Below are positions 43,945-55,409 of a DNA stretch of 64,000 nucleotides, one piece after another. The position numbers were made by a program, and so were the translations under genes. Numbering within the stretch: the first letter of the stretch is position 1; every line of letters begins with the position of its first letter. The notes beneath the pieces were generated by a model, which saw only the letters and a list, made by a program, of their open reading frames with translations, was not told the origin of the DNA and did not search any database. The stretch lies in NCBI GenBank assembly GCA_018340805.1, contig JACMZG010000008.1, positions 79,162,541-79,226,540 on the forward strand, written 5' to 3'. The stretch comes from Microvelia longipes. Its lineage: Eukaryota > Arthropoda > Insecta > Hemiptera > Veliidae.

Positions 43945-46900
43945 TCAACGAGCTCTCGTTGTTGTAGCGGTGACTATACCAGCATCCAATGTTTCACCAA
44001 TGTTACTGGTGACAGGAGCGTCAGTAGCTAAACCAAGTTCCTTAGCTACACCAGCGTCTGTTGGAAGATATGTATTTCTTTCTGGAACAGCAACTGTTTC
44101 CGGAGCACTAACCGTTGTTGGACAATGAGTATTATCCCAGAAAGTCAGTGATGATAAATCGATTTTGTTCCTCATAAGACATTTCATTAAAATGTGTTCC
44201 TGTGTGAGTGTTAGGGTTTGGTATGAAACCCTGGAGTTAAATGCCAGTATTAAGGAAGGCTCATCCCCTAAAAATATTTAAAAAAAACAAATAGTAGACA
44301 ATTTATGAAGAACTAACTTATCTATCAAGGCTTTATTAATTGATTCTTCAAATTAGATTAGGCTTCTATTACATTAAATGCGAAAAAAGTCAGTAAGTAT
44401 TTTAAGTAATACTTTAAAACAAGTGGCCTTCGGCCTCTTTGCAACTCCGCAGTCACATGGTTGTTGTAGTTTGTCAGTTCGTCATATTACTGGTTTAAAT
44501 AAGTGGCATACAGCCACGATAAAAGCTAATTTAAAATGTATCAGTCATAAAACATGATTTGTTTACATTATGTGAATCAATGACATAATCTTTTGTTTGA
44601 CATGTATATGTCGATCAATAAAACATGAACTAATTCTGATTATAAATTGAAACTTCGTATTGTTTTGCACCATACATAGTAGCAAAGAGTATATAGGTAA
44701 TAGTATATTTATAAAAATTCCAAACCAATTTAAACACGATATGACTGTTTGTGATTTGTTTAAATGTTTGTGGGGTCGATTTTGTGGGTCAATGACGTCA
44801 CACATACTTTATAAACAATAGGGTTCAGGACATTAATAATGTTGATTTTTGAACCAAGTTTTATTTTGATCCGAAAAAGCGTTCGAGAGTTATTGTGTCC
44901 CATGTAAATGTCTAGGAGCAAAAATCACGTAATTCTTGATAAGAGAGACACCCCTTTCAAAAAATTTACCTCCACTCTCTTCCCCCTCTATGACCTTTTG
45001 TATGGGATTTCGCAAGCTGGGCGAATCTACTATGAAATGCGTGCTTTCTTGTTTAACAATCTATTTCTTGTTTATGGTTTCAGTATATACTTTATAACCT
45101 TAGCAGCAGCGTCACTGTCTGTTATTTTTACATTATTTAATGGTAATGTCTTAAAACAATTTAAATATCAGATTATATTGAGCTTTAAATATATGCTTTA
45201 AATGCTGTGTAGTGCTGATTTTGGATTAATGAACATAGTTTCGTACTAACTCCGGGACAGATATGGATATTACCTTCGAAAAATTCGGAAAGAGTTAAGT
45301 AACTTGTAAAAATTCTACTGCTCTGATTATAAAATATGAACCATAAACTGAAACTAGAAATGGATTGTTGTACAAGGAAGCCTGCATTTCAATAGAAATT
45401 CGCCTGACTTGAGTAACTCAACATCAGAATTATTTCTTATTGACTGGGACTGAAAAAGTATTTAAAAACTTTTAAGCATCGTAAACTTCATTGGGGTTTG
45501 TAACTATTTATCATTATCTACTCATCCTTAACACCTTTTTTTAACATTGTTTATTATAGCTTACTTACTTCCAGGTACGCATGCATGCATACCGAATAAT
45601 GCATCGTTTCCAGCAATATCCTCACAAATAGTAACTCCCGTAAATGATATCAGATCTCTTTGGTCACCTTAAATGAAAATGTACATAGTTATTAGATTAG
45701 ATAGCTTAACTTTTAATCGTATGCATAGAACTAATTTGTCTTTTGTACTCATGTAAGTTTGCTTTGTAGCAAAGACATTAGTCAAATTACAAAATTGCTC
45801 ATACACTTGCATGGTCAATGTTAATCCCAATAAAATTCAATGTATTAAGAGTTATAATATTATGTTACAAGACTGGGAAGAAGGTCCTTTTTAGCCGTTC
45901 CGACTATTTTTACTGTCGAGTGAAGAGAGACAGTAAAAGGAGGCGAGAAAAAAAACATTTACAGTCGTGTAGTATATGCTATTGTTTTTCTGGCGTAGTT
46001 ATAGTGAACAGCTAATTAAAATAACAACATTATAACGCATAAAAATTCGTACGTAGTAGTTCTGTACTCTTAAAAAAGACAATTTTAGATTTCCCTAATT
46101 ATTTCAAAAATTCTATGACACTTACCTACATATCCTTTGTATGTAATAATGCCTGAGTCAGGTATGGTCTCATATCCATCTAAAGTAATAGTTACTTCTT
46201 GATTCTGTCTACAAACAATTATAATGATTTTATTATAGATTTGTATTTATAATCTAACATTTTATAATCTTAAAATCAACTTTGTTAATATGCGCTATTT
46301 CAAAACTAATATTTTCCTTAAATTTTTACTTGCATTCATAAGGATTTTCACTTTTATCATATCAGTTTTGGTTGGATGACTTATAGAAAACTTATAAATC
46401 AAGTATATTAACACTGTAAACTTCAAGCTTGACATTTAAAACTCTTTACAATTGTAAACAATTTTAGTTTGTATTTTTAAACTTAGCGCTATTTATCTTG
46501 ATGTAACTTGCAAATATTGAACAGCCAAACTACATCAGATAATGTTTAGAACTAACATTTATGATTTGTTTTTTTTTTAACTTTATTGATTATTGTCTAC
46601 AATAAATGTATTTGACATAGTGCTAATGTTGGCAAAAGTGACTTGGCAGTCTTGATAGGAGGAATCACCCAGTGGTGATACTCCTTGGCGTGGTTACGTA
46701 TTGTATATCTATTTCTAGATTTTTCTTTCTTAAAACCAGTCAACATTTTAAATCACCTGTACTCATTTGGACTATGCAAAATCAGGTATAAGCATGATTA
46801 ACAAGTGGGGCAGCAAAAAACCTGGTTGCGCAGCTAAAGACCCTAGTTTTACTTAGTAAACTTCAGTATTACTTACAGTATTACAGTATCTCTTTACATT

Positions 46901-49900
46901 TTGCAAAATTTATATATATTTTTTTTCTCTTCAAAAAGAAGCACAACAACAATTCTTAATAAACTGATTTTATTTTAGAGAAACAATTGTGCCATCAAAC
47001 CAATTTGCATTGATTTGAACAATCAAATCCTTTTTGCAGAAATAAGTAATTTTCTACTCCTTTAACTATTCTCCCTTTTATTTAACTAAAAAGGATTTTA
47101 ATAAATAGTAAAAACTTAAACAAACCCCTGTGTTTTTATGTGGACTTATTAAATTAAAAAATCATAACCTATTCACTTATGATTTAATTAAAATTAATAA
47201 AATCAATTTCATTAGTGCTTCAACAATTCAAGAAACATACTTGCTGAACACTCAGGAAACAACCTCCAATTTTACACTCAATCATTCAAATAAAATCATC
47301 CAAAAGCAACCATCAAGACAAGAATATAACCACACCTGCTTTCATCATCTTCACCACTCACCATCACCAATTCAAAACACCACAAAATAAAATCAAATTT
47401 AAGCACCAAAAACAATAGAAGTCCTCATATTTAGTTACGGACATTAAATTCGAAATAAACAACAACAACATGAACCATGATTCCGTACCCGGCTAGGGTT
47501 TACCATGTGAAGTCCAATGTAGTTAATTATCAAGTTATTTTTATTAATTTATCTAGTAACTTAAAGTTTTGTGAATCATAATGTAACTAAATATCTTCGC
47601 GATCCGTTTTACGTTAAATTTTGATGTTCGTATAGACTGGGTTCATTCAGAACACAGTAATATCATACCTGTTGTAACATGTGATCATTATCAACTATCT
47701 ATCACCAGGCTCTGACATTTTTTGTCATCCTAATTCATCAAGCCAATATTGGCTAACTATCTACGTGGGATCTCTTTATTCAGCTCCTTGCGAGTTAGTT
47801 ATATGATGGCTGTTAGACCCATGGAAACAAGCCATTCATCCCATCTACTACAGGCCTTTTCATCACCCGGGTACCCTCAGGTACAAACGTTAACATCTAC
47901 TTCATCTGCCGAGGTTATTTTGTATCTATTACGTATCAGAGAATATCTGTTTATCAATATTATCTTTATTATCAATTATTATATGCTGTGGTGATCCATC
48001 AGATACCCAGCTATTTCTTTCCTAGTCAGGTACTTAATCATAAGAGCATACATTCCAATCTAATCTAATTTATTTAAATATTTAATCTTCCCTATTTTTA
48101 GATAAAACAAAGCTATGGTTAATAGGGCATACATCTGAATCAGCCTTAGGTATCATTAAATTTGTGTTAATTTAAGTTTTCTGTCAATTTTTTTATACAT
48201 CTTTTCAAGCTGTTAAAAATGGTTTACAGCCCTTTGTTTAGCTATGACTGATAATATTATAGCCTTGAAGTTAAATTTTGTTGGTTTTTACTAATAGCTT
48301 TAAGATTCTACCTATCCCCTTTCATTTTCCTAACAAATACAGTCCTCTCAATCCATACCAGCTCATCTTACAGGTTGGCGGTTCAGACTGAACTTTGTGA
48401 CGTCTACCGTGCCTGAACAACAATTATAGTCATATCAAAGATTGGACAACCTTCTTTAAGCCATTTTTGGAAGACCTAATATTTTTAAATTTTCTTTGCT
48501 TTCAATGGTTTCACATTAACTACGATTGTGAATTGTTTGGATTTGTTTACAAAAACAAATTTACAGTCTGAACGTATAAACTCAGAGAAAGGTTTCCTAG
48601 TTGAGGTACTAACCTATCAAGTTTAATACTTTATGAATAATTTGAAGATAATGTCTGTCTATGTATAAATCATTCAAAACTTCCATTTCAGCTTATAAAA
48701 AAAAATAAAAACTTACTCAACGATAAAAGAGAATTCAAATTTCCATTTACGTGAATCCATGGGATCTATTTTTGGTCTCAATGTGGCACAATTCAATGAT
48801 GTGTTTCGAAATATAAATCCAGGTTTGATTAAAAAATTATACCAGGTAACACCGTCAAACTAAAAATTATACAAGGTAACTTCATGAAACTAGAAATTAT
48901 ACCAGGTAACACCTTAATACTAAATGCGGGCCATCGGTCCGTAGCCGCTACGCGGCGTTAGCCCCTCAGGTCGCATCCCGGCCCAGGTGCCTCCTTGCCG
49001 CTGCGCAGCCACACTGTTGTTTTTTATTATTTGTTGTTTTATTACATGGCAAATGTATAAGAGCTAAGTAGCAATCCTCGCCTTGAGGTAAATCGATGTG
49101 TGGAAATATAGAAATATAAACTAACTATAGTTAGTTGTGTTATATAGAAATAATTCTGGCGCGGTGGTCCGCATGTCGGGCGAATTTCCTTTGATGCGTG
49201 TTTCCGTGCTTTTTATATAAGTTTACAACTACTAAATAAATAATTCCGGCGCGGTGGTCCGCTGTCGGGCGAATTTCATTAAGAATGAGTGTTTCCGTGC
49301 TAAACAACCATTTTCTTGCTTATGCAAGAACCATGCCCATTGCGTGGTTCCGGTTCATGCTTTAGAACCTAAGCAGTTACTCAATTGTCAAGCACTGCTC
49401 GTAACTCATTTTGTCTGTATTTTCCAAAGGAAATGCGCATAACTATCCAGTTGGTTGCACAAAACTATGCCTCTAAAATTAGAAGTACGCTCTATTATTT
49501 GCACTAGTTTAAAGCTTAGTTACTTATCTTTAAGCTTAGTCAGTTATCTTTAAAGGTTTTAGCGCATTTCCTTTGGAAAATACAGACAAAATGAGTTACG
49601 AGCAGTGCTTGACAATTGAGTAACTGCTTAGGTTCTAAAGCATGAACCGGAACCACGCAATGGGCATGGTTCTTGCATAAACAAGAAATGGGTTGTTTAG
49701 CACGGAAACACGCATTCTAAATGAAATTCGCCCGACAGCGGACCACCGTGCCGGAATTATTTATTTAGTAGTTGTAAACTTACATAATGTAAAAAAGCAC
49801 GGAAAACACGCATCCAAAGGAAATTCGCCCGACATGCGGACCACCGCGCCAGAATTATTTCCTAGTTGTAAACTATATTAGGTAAAAAAACGATAAAAAA

Positions 49901-50541
49901 TGATCGACCCTTCCAGGATGTGAACCCAGGTACCCTGAGTTTGAGTGGTTGTATTGACTCCGGACCACTGGCATTCATCTCAGAGGCCCAAAAAACATTG
50001 AAAACGACACCCTAATCGAAATTTAATTTTCAACGACCGTAATTTTTGTTTTCTATAATTTTTGTGGTTTTTTCGACTTTTTGGTAACTTAAAGTGGTAG
50101 TATCGACTTCGGACTGGTTTCATTCGATTCCGCGCCCAAAATTACATTGAAAACGACACCCTACTCAAAATTTATTTTTTATTGACCTAAATTTTGGTTT
50201 TTGGTAATTTACAATGGTTTTTTCGATTTTTAGGTCACTTATAGTGGTCGTATCGACTTCGGACTTCGGTTTCATTCGATTCAGCGTCTCAAAAAACATA
50301 AATATTGACCTTTTTTGCGTCAAAAAATATTAACCCTGAATTTTGCTGATTTTTGAAAATTTCGCTGACTCAGCAAACCCGGGTTAATGACGTCACAAAA
50401 ACCTGGTTTTCAATAGGGTTCGTGTCCTCCTCAAGGTTGATTTTTGTACCAAGTTTGGTTAAAAAATATTAATCCGTTTGAAAGATAGAGTGTTTACAAG
50501 AAAGTGTCTAGAAATACATATATATAATATATATATATATA

Positions 50542-50616
<75 letters not shown>

Positions 50617-52812
50617 TTCAAAAAAAGTATTTTTTCGTCATAAGGGACCTCTGAAACGGATTTGTGTCGTGGTCCGAGGTTCGAATTCCGCCATGACGCC
50701 TATCCCATTAGGCGAATTTTTAAAGGAAATTCGCTAAAACAATGCAACATTATTTCTGGTTTCATGGCATTTAGCGGATTTTCATCGCCTCGCTTTTTTG
50801 TTTTAGAATTTTTTTCGCAATTTTTTCTCTAGCGAATTTTCATAACTTTCATGCTTTGCTGTGAGTTTATAAAATATATCCCTAATTTTATTTGATAAAA
50901 AGCTTTGCCTTCTTGAGTTAATTACAATTAAATCAATTAATTAAAAAACATTTTTAATTTGTTAATTTAAAAGAATATAAAAAAAATCTGGCGCAAAGGT
51001 AATAGAAAAATCCGCCTGCCGGGTGATTTTACTTTATAATGCGCACTGTCTTGCTTATTAATCCAATTTTTCGGTATATATTTAATAATCTGAGCAGATG
51101 GTCGTAATTTATTTTATTTTTTTTTTAGATTTTAGCGAATTTCCTTTGGAAATTCGCCTAATGGGATAGGCGTCATGGCGGAATTCGAACCTTAGACCAC
51201 GACACAATACCGTTTCAGAGGTGCCTAATCACGAAAACATACGTTTTTCGTATGTTCAAATGAAACCGGTCCGAAGTCGATACGACCACTCTAAGTGACC
51301 AAAAAGTCGAAAAAACCATTGTAAATTACCAAAAACCAAAATTTAGGTCGATAAAAAATAAATTTCGTATACGGTGTCGTTTTCTATGTATTTTTGGGCG
51401 CTGAATCGAATGAAACCGGTCCGAAGTCGATACGACCACTCTATGTTACCAAAAAGTCGAAAAAACCACAAAAATGATAGAAAACCAAAATTACGGTCCT
51501 TGAAAAATAAATTTCGAGTAGAGTGTCGTTTTCAATGTTTTTTAGGCCTCTGAGTTGAATGCCAGTGGTCCGGAGCCTATACGACTACTCAAACTCAGGG
51601 TACCTGGGTTCACATCCTGGAAGGGACGATAATTTTAATTATCGTTTTTTTACTTAATATAATTTTACAACTAGAAAATAATTCTAGTTGTATAAATAAT
51701 TCGCGGTGGTCCGCTGTCGGGCAAATTTTATTTAGAATGCGTGTTTCCGTGCTAAACAACCCATTTCTTGCTTATGCAAAAACCATGCCCATTGCGTGGT
51801 TCCGGTTCATGCATTAGAACCTAAGCAGTTACTCAATTGTCAAGCACTGCTCGTAACTCATTTTGTCTGTGTTTTCTAAAGGAAATGAGCTAAAGCCTTT
51901 AAAGATAACTGACTAAGCTTAAAGATTAGTAACTAAGCTTTAAGCTTAGTTACTAATAAGCTTAGTGAAAATAATAGTGCGTACTTCTATTTTTAGAGGC
52001 ATAGATTTGTACAACCAACCGGATAATTATGCGCATTTCCTTTGGAAAATACAGACAAAATGAGTTACGAGCAGTGCTTGACAATTAAGTAACTGCTTAG
52101 TTTCTAAAGCATGAACCGGAACCACGCAATGGGCATGGTTCTTGAATAAGCAAGAAATGGGTTGTTTAGCACGAAAACACGCATTCTAAATGAAATTCGC
52201 CCAACAGCGGACCACCGCACCGGAATTATTTATTTAGTAGTTGTAAACTTATACAATGTAATAAAACTATAAAAATTATAATTCCAACCAGGATTGTTGT
52301 TAAGCACAGAAACACGCATCCAAACGAAATTCGCCCGACATGTGGACCACCGCGCCAGAATATTTTTAAAGAAAATACGTATATTTTTCGCATTACTTAT
52401 ACACAACACGGACCAGCATTATTTGCACTCATTTAAAGCACAGTTTCTGCTGATTTTTATCGCATTTTTGTATAAATATTATATGCGACAAGGCAGGAAT
52501 GGAAGCATCAATCATATTTATATTGTATTTGCCCAGCTCGACTGCGCCTCGGCAGTCAAAATGAAGATTTACTTCCTTAGCTTTGCCACTGCAGGCATTT
52601 TTTATAACGTACCTTCGTCTTCGGCATCGAGAAAAAACGTGAGCTAATCAGCAAAATCCCTCTTTTTTTGCTTAGTTTCATATATAACAATTATTTTACG
52701 TACGTACCTTTTTGTCCTGGTAACCTCTTAATTTAGATTCTTGTATGGTACACTTGCAGTTGACATAAGACACAACCCCAAGTCCTATAAAGAGAGTTGT
52801 TAGCAGTTGCAT
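43945..52812 (-). CDS. Lipocalin-like secreted protein, copy 4 (5 exons, 250 aa)
   Basis: Exons are 52708-52812, 48717-48859, 46126-46208, 45569-45667 and 43945-44267, the same five lengths as copy 3, with GT..AG borders and phases 0, 2, 1, 1. The signal peptide (MQLLTTLFIGLGVVSYVN) is identical to that of copy 3. FDGVTWYNF, ICEDIAGNDALFGMHAC, FNSR and NKIDLSSLTFWDNTHCPT follow in order. The six family cysteines are conserved. The tail of 56 residues is alanine/threonine-rich and ends TTTRAR. Exon 1 differs from copy 3 by one base, whereas exons 2 and 3 differ at about a quarter to a third of their codons. Intron 1 holds two composite foldback elements facing each other. An errantivirus lies about 0.5 kb upstream of the TATA candidate on the same strand. 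Confidence 0.8.
46209..48716. other. Intron 2 of copy 4, no further gene recognised
   Basis: AT-rich, with short open frames at 47130-47390 and 47749-47994 that show no domain, no codon structure and no family match. There is no BEL insertion here, in contrast with copy 3. Confidence 0.55.
48836..48920. repeat. Tandemly repeated 3' splice site/exon 2 start of copy 4
   Basis: Three diverged units of about 32 bp (TACCAGGTAACACCGTCAAA followed by CTAAAAATTA) overlap the exon 2 acceptor and run into intron 1. They match the run of five at 36640-36800 in copy 3. Confidence 0.75.
48926..49020. repeat. GC-rich insertion-like segment
   Basis: GGGCCATCGGTCCGTAGCCG and the following CGCTACGCGGC resemble the start of the insert at 9137. 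Similar GC-rich, CCTTCGGCC-type cores lie at 44425-44460. The class is unknown; it may be one end of an element family. Confidence 0.5.
49140..50740. mobile_element. Composite foldback element, copy B (inverted)
   Basis: Same components as 16380-18118, in reverse order: foldback arms of about 290 bp (49150-49440 and 49560-49855), the B-box-like segment (49925-49950), the 148-150-bp modules (about 49990-50290), the (TA)n tract (50520-50612) and the GGTTCGAATTCC segment (50680-50691). It faces copy C in intron 1 of lipocalin-like copy 4. Confidence 0.75.
50520..50612. repeat. (TA)n microsatellite within foldback copy B
   Basis: An almost pure TA run of about 60 bp after an interrupted TA-rich start, in the position equivalent to the TA tract of copy A. 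Confidence 0.95.
51130..52370. mobile_element. Composite foldback element, copy C
   Basis: Direct-orientation copy of 16380-18118 that lacks the (TA)n tract and some flanking sequence. Modules are at 51260-51600, the GGTTCACATCC-type segment near 51608, and the foldback arms at about 51700-51900 and 52025-52245 with an outer extension to 52360. With copy B it makes a large inverted repeat centred near 50.9 kb. Confidence 0.72.
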
Positions 52813-52844
52813 GTTCCTTACTTACTGACGTCTTTAAGTCAATT

Positions 52845-53035
52845 TGTTGAGTTACGATATAATTGAGTTGATGAACTTTAATGAACTTGTTGAGTTAAGA
52901 TGTTGATGAATTGATGAACTTTGATAAACTTGTAAAGTTCCGATGTTGTTGAGTTGATGAACTTGTTGAATTACGATGTCGTTAAGTTGATGAACTTTGA
53001 TAAACTTGCTGAGTTGTTGATTGCGATGTTGTTCT
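52845..53035. repeat. Minisatellite between ATG and TATA box of copy 4
   Basis: Iterated GTTGAGTTGATGAACTTTGA and TAAACTTG/TACGATGT motifs. It is absent from the otherwise homologous upstream region of copy 3 (39019-39094), so it expanded after the duplication. Confidence 0.8.
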
Positions 53036-53059
53036 TCATATAGATTATAACGTTATAAC

Positions 53060-53070
53060 CATTATATGGT
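53060..53070 (-). promoter_or_regulatory. TATA box candidate for lipocalin-like copy 4
   Basis: ACCATATAATG on the minus strand, at the position homologous to the TATA candidate of copy 3 but about 250 bp from the ATG because of the minisatellite at 52845-53035. Confidence 0.5.
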
Positions 53071-53297
53071 TTTAGTACTGGATGGTTGAGATAGTCAATA
53101 ATTATAGACAAATCAATAACTGCATGCCTGCATGTTTTGACGTATTAAATATATTAAATGCGAGATTAATTTAAATAAATTTTACATAAGCCATTAAATA
53201 AAATAAACACTGGTATTTTGTTTGAAAACTTACTGTTATTATGCAAACAGAGAATATAAACGTGGCACTACACCGACCAGTTGTTTAAATGGAATTA

Positions 53298-53477
53298 GCA
53301 TTTACAACACTTAGCAGTTATTACTCAGTAGTTGGCTAAATGCAGTTAGTAAGTAACACTTATTTGATGGTTGAATGCAGTTAGAAGTTATTACTCAGCT
53401 ATTGGATAAAAGGGTTTAGCAGTTAACACTTAGCAGTTGCTTGACTGCAGTTAGCAGTTAAAACACTTAGCAGTCGT
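53298..53477. repeat. Degenerate tandem repeat upstream of copy 4
   Basis: TTAGCAGTTA.../GGCTAAATGCAG units of about 25 bp, about seven copies. Homologous to 39355-39475 upstream of copy 3. Confidence 0.75.
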
Positions 53478-53540
53478 CACTGGTCAAAATTACGACACTG
53501 CCATAAACATTGTCATCTGGATGAAAGGCTGCGAGAAGCG

Positions 53541-53749
53541 AATTACGTGAAACGAATAATATTCAAAGTTTTTAAAAACAATAAATTTATTTAACAGATA
53601 CACTAAGTTAAGTACAAGAGAACAATAGAAAACAAACTACAAGGCTTGGGTACATTAGTACCCCTATATATAAGTTTTATTATGTTTATGTCAACATAAA
53701 AGATGAAGGGGGCTTGAGCTATCAAGTCAGCAATGTTCAGAATATAACT
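53541..53749 (-). repeat. 3' LTR of the errantivirus
   Basis: 209 bp. The env stop codon lies inside it (53737-53739), so the last env codons are part of the LTR. It contains a TATATATAGGGG promoter-like box on the minus strand and an AATAAA signal (near 53583). Confidence 0.92.
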
Positions 53750-55290
53750 CCTCCATGCTGAATTTGAGGATTATGGGGAGAATCCACAGAATCCGATATG
53801 TTTGGAATCGAGGATGGAACATCCTTTTTTATGTTGACATGTTTTCTATTACACACATATAAGAACATTAAAACTAATACTATAAATAAAAGAAAAACAT
53901 ACAATATAACTGTAACTATATTAATTCTTTTATAGATTGCTATATTGGAAACATCACTTAAAATCATTTGTTGGTTCTTAAGTTCATTTTTGATATGACT
54001 AATTTTTAAGTTAACTGGGTCCAACTTGAAGGGATTTTGAATATTTAAATCTGAGTTGGAATTGGTTAAATTAAAAATTGGTATGTTGTAGTTAATTGTT
54101 CCCAATCTAGTTCCTTCATTTGAGAATGATTTAAATACATGATTACCTAATTCTATTTGACACTTATTATCTAATTCTAATAAAACACTTCCCGATATAG
54201 GGTAAGTTTCTCTGCTATCTTCGCAGGTTTCTACAACTAAATTTTCTTTTCTATCTACTACAATCCATTTATAAGTATCTATTCTTTGAATAAATGTTTT
54301 GGAGATGTTAAATCTCGAGACATAGCATTTATCCAAAGATGAATTAGCTAACATATTTATTTCACATATATTATTATTATTATCTAGACCATATGTATAT
54401 AAGTTATTACATATAAAGTTTTTACTATTTATTTCTTTACAGAGTTTATTAGTATAAGCAAATTTTTGATCGTTTAGTAGTACATACTTAGAGGATGGAA
54501 TAATAGATACATAGGAATTGGATCTGAAAATAGGGACTGGTATGAGTTCGTAGATACGGTAGGATTTTGTTTCCACGATTGGTACTTCTATTATGAAGAC
54601 GATTTGATTTTGCTTACTATAGCATTTTACAGATATTATTCTTTCAAAAGATAACACGTTCTCTAATGTAGCGTCGAATGGAAATCTCCCGCTATTTAAA
54701 TCTTTATTTACACTATTAATCTTATTTAATAATTCAAAGGGATCGATCATTGAGTTGTGAAAGGTACCAAGTTTCGCAAACGAGATGGCAACTTCTAATT
54801 GTTCTAAAGTGTCTCTAATGATCTGAAAATTATTTATAATTTGCTGTACTATAGTTTGGAACCCAAAATGGTGACACAGGGATTTATTTAATCTGTCGTA
54901 CACTATAGTCTTTACTTGAGATTCGAGTATTCTTTGATTTCGTGCTAATGTTTCTATACTTTTACTAAATTCTTCGGTAGTATTTTGTAGAAGGGTAGTT
55001 TGTAGGGAAGTAGCATACTTTATTTTGTGTTGATTTTCACTTATATCTGTTAATAGTTTATCGTATCGTGCAGCGTCAGCATTATCTAGATTTCCAGTGA
55101 TAGATTTTATAATAGAACCTAATCCATCAATTAAGCCTCTCTTTTGTCTTAGTTTAAGTGAGGGGTTTAGTTGATTGAATTGTTGAGCGGTTTTGGTAAT
55201 AAGAAAATCTACTAGTCTGAAAGAACTGTTTTGCTTAGTGTATACAGAGTTATCGGATAATCGTTTAACTTCTTCATATGATTTAACCAA
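53737..55290 (-). CDS. env: Errantivirus envelope protein (baculovirus F-like type)
   Basis: 517 codons from the first ATG, uninterrupted. The same frame is open upstream to about 55503 and overlaps the end of pol; errantiviral env is made from a spliced mRNA, so the true N terminus is probably supplied by splicing and the ATG at 55290 may be internal. A furin-type site RQKR (residues 48-51) is followed by a glycine-rich hydrophobic segment beginning GLIDGLGSII, as in Gypsy Env and F-type fusion proteins. A coiled-coil-prone stretch follows, then several Cys and N-glycosylation sequons, a transmembrane segment at about residues 456-480 and a cytoplasmic tail of about 37 residues. The stop codon is inside the 3' LTR. 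Function in membrane fusion is inferred from family only. Confidence 0.88.
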   Translation of the reverse strand: MVKSYEEVKRLSDNSVYTKQNSSFRLVDFLITKTAQQFNQLNPSLKLRQKRGLIDGLGSIIKSITGNLDNADAARYDKLLTDISENQHKIKYATSLQTTLLQNTTEEFSKSIETLARNQRILESQVKTIVYDRLNKSLCHHFGFQTIVQQIINNFQIIRDTLEQLEVAISFAKLGTFHNSMIDPFELLNKINSVNKDLNSGRFPFDATLENVLSFERIISVKCYSKQNQIVFIIEVPIVETKSYRIYELIPVPIFRSNSYVSIIPSSKYVLLNDQKFAYTNKLCKEINSKNFICNNLYTYGLDNNNNICEINMLANSSLDKCYVSRFNISKTFIQRIDTYKWIVVDRKENLVVETCEDSRETYPISGSVLLELDNKCQIELGNHVFKSFSNEGTRLGTINYNIPIFNLTNSNSDLNIQNPFKLDPVNLKISHIKNELKNQQMILSDVSNIAIYKRINIVTVILYVFLLFIVLVLMFLYVCNRKHVNIKKDVPSSIPNISDSVDSPHNPQIQHGGVIF

Positions 55291-55409
55291 ATGTTGATAC
55301 TCGTCAAAGGTTTTTTGAAAATCGTATACCTGTATAAATTTCCAGTGGTCTGTAACTGTTTGAGCCTGTCCTAAATTTAGGGGTAGTAGTCCAGGATTGT
55401 TTGTTAAGT

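Noticed and set aside
47130..47994. Small open frames in intron 2 of copy 4
   Set aside because: Short, compositionally biased, without a domain, signal peptide or paralog in the duplicated locus.
53737..55290. A domesticated host env gene
   Set aside because: It is still enclosed by near-identical LTRs and a target duplication, so it is part of a recent element.
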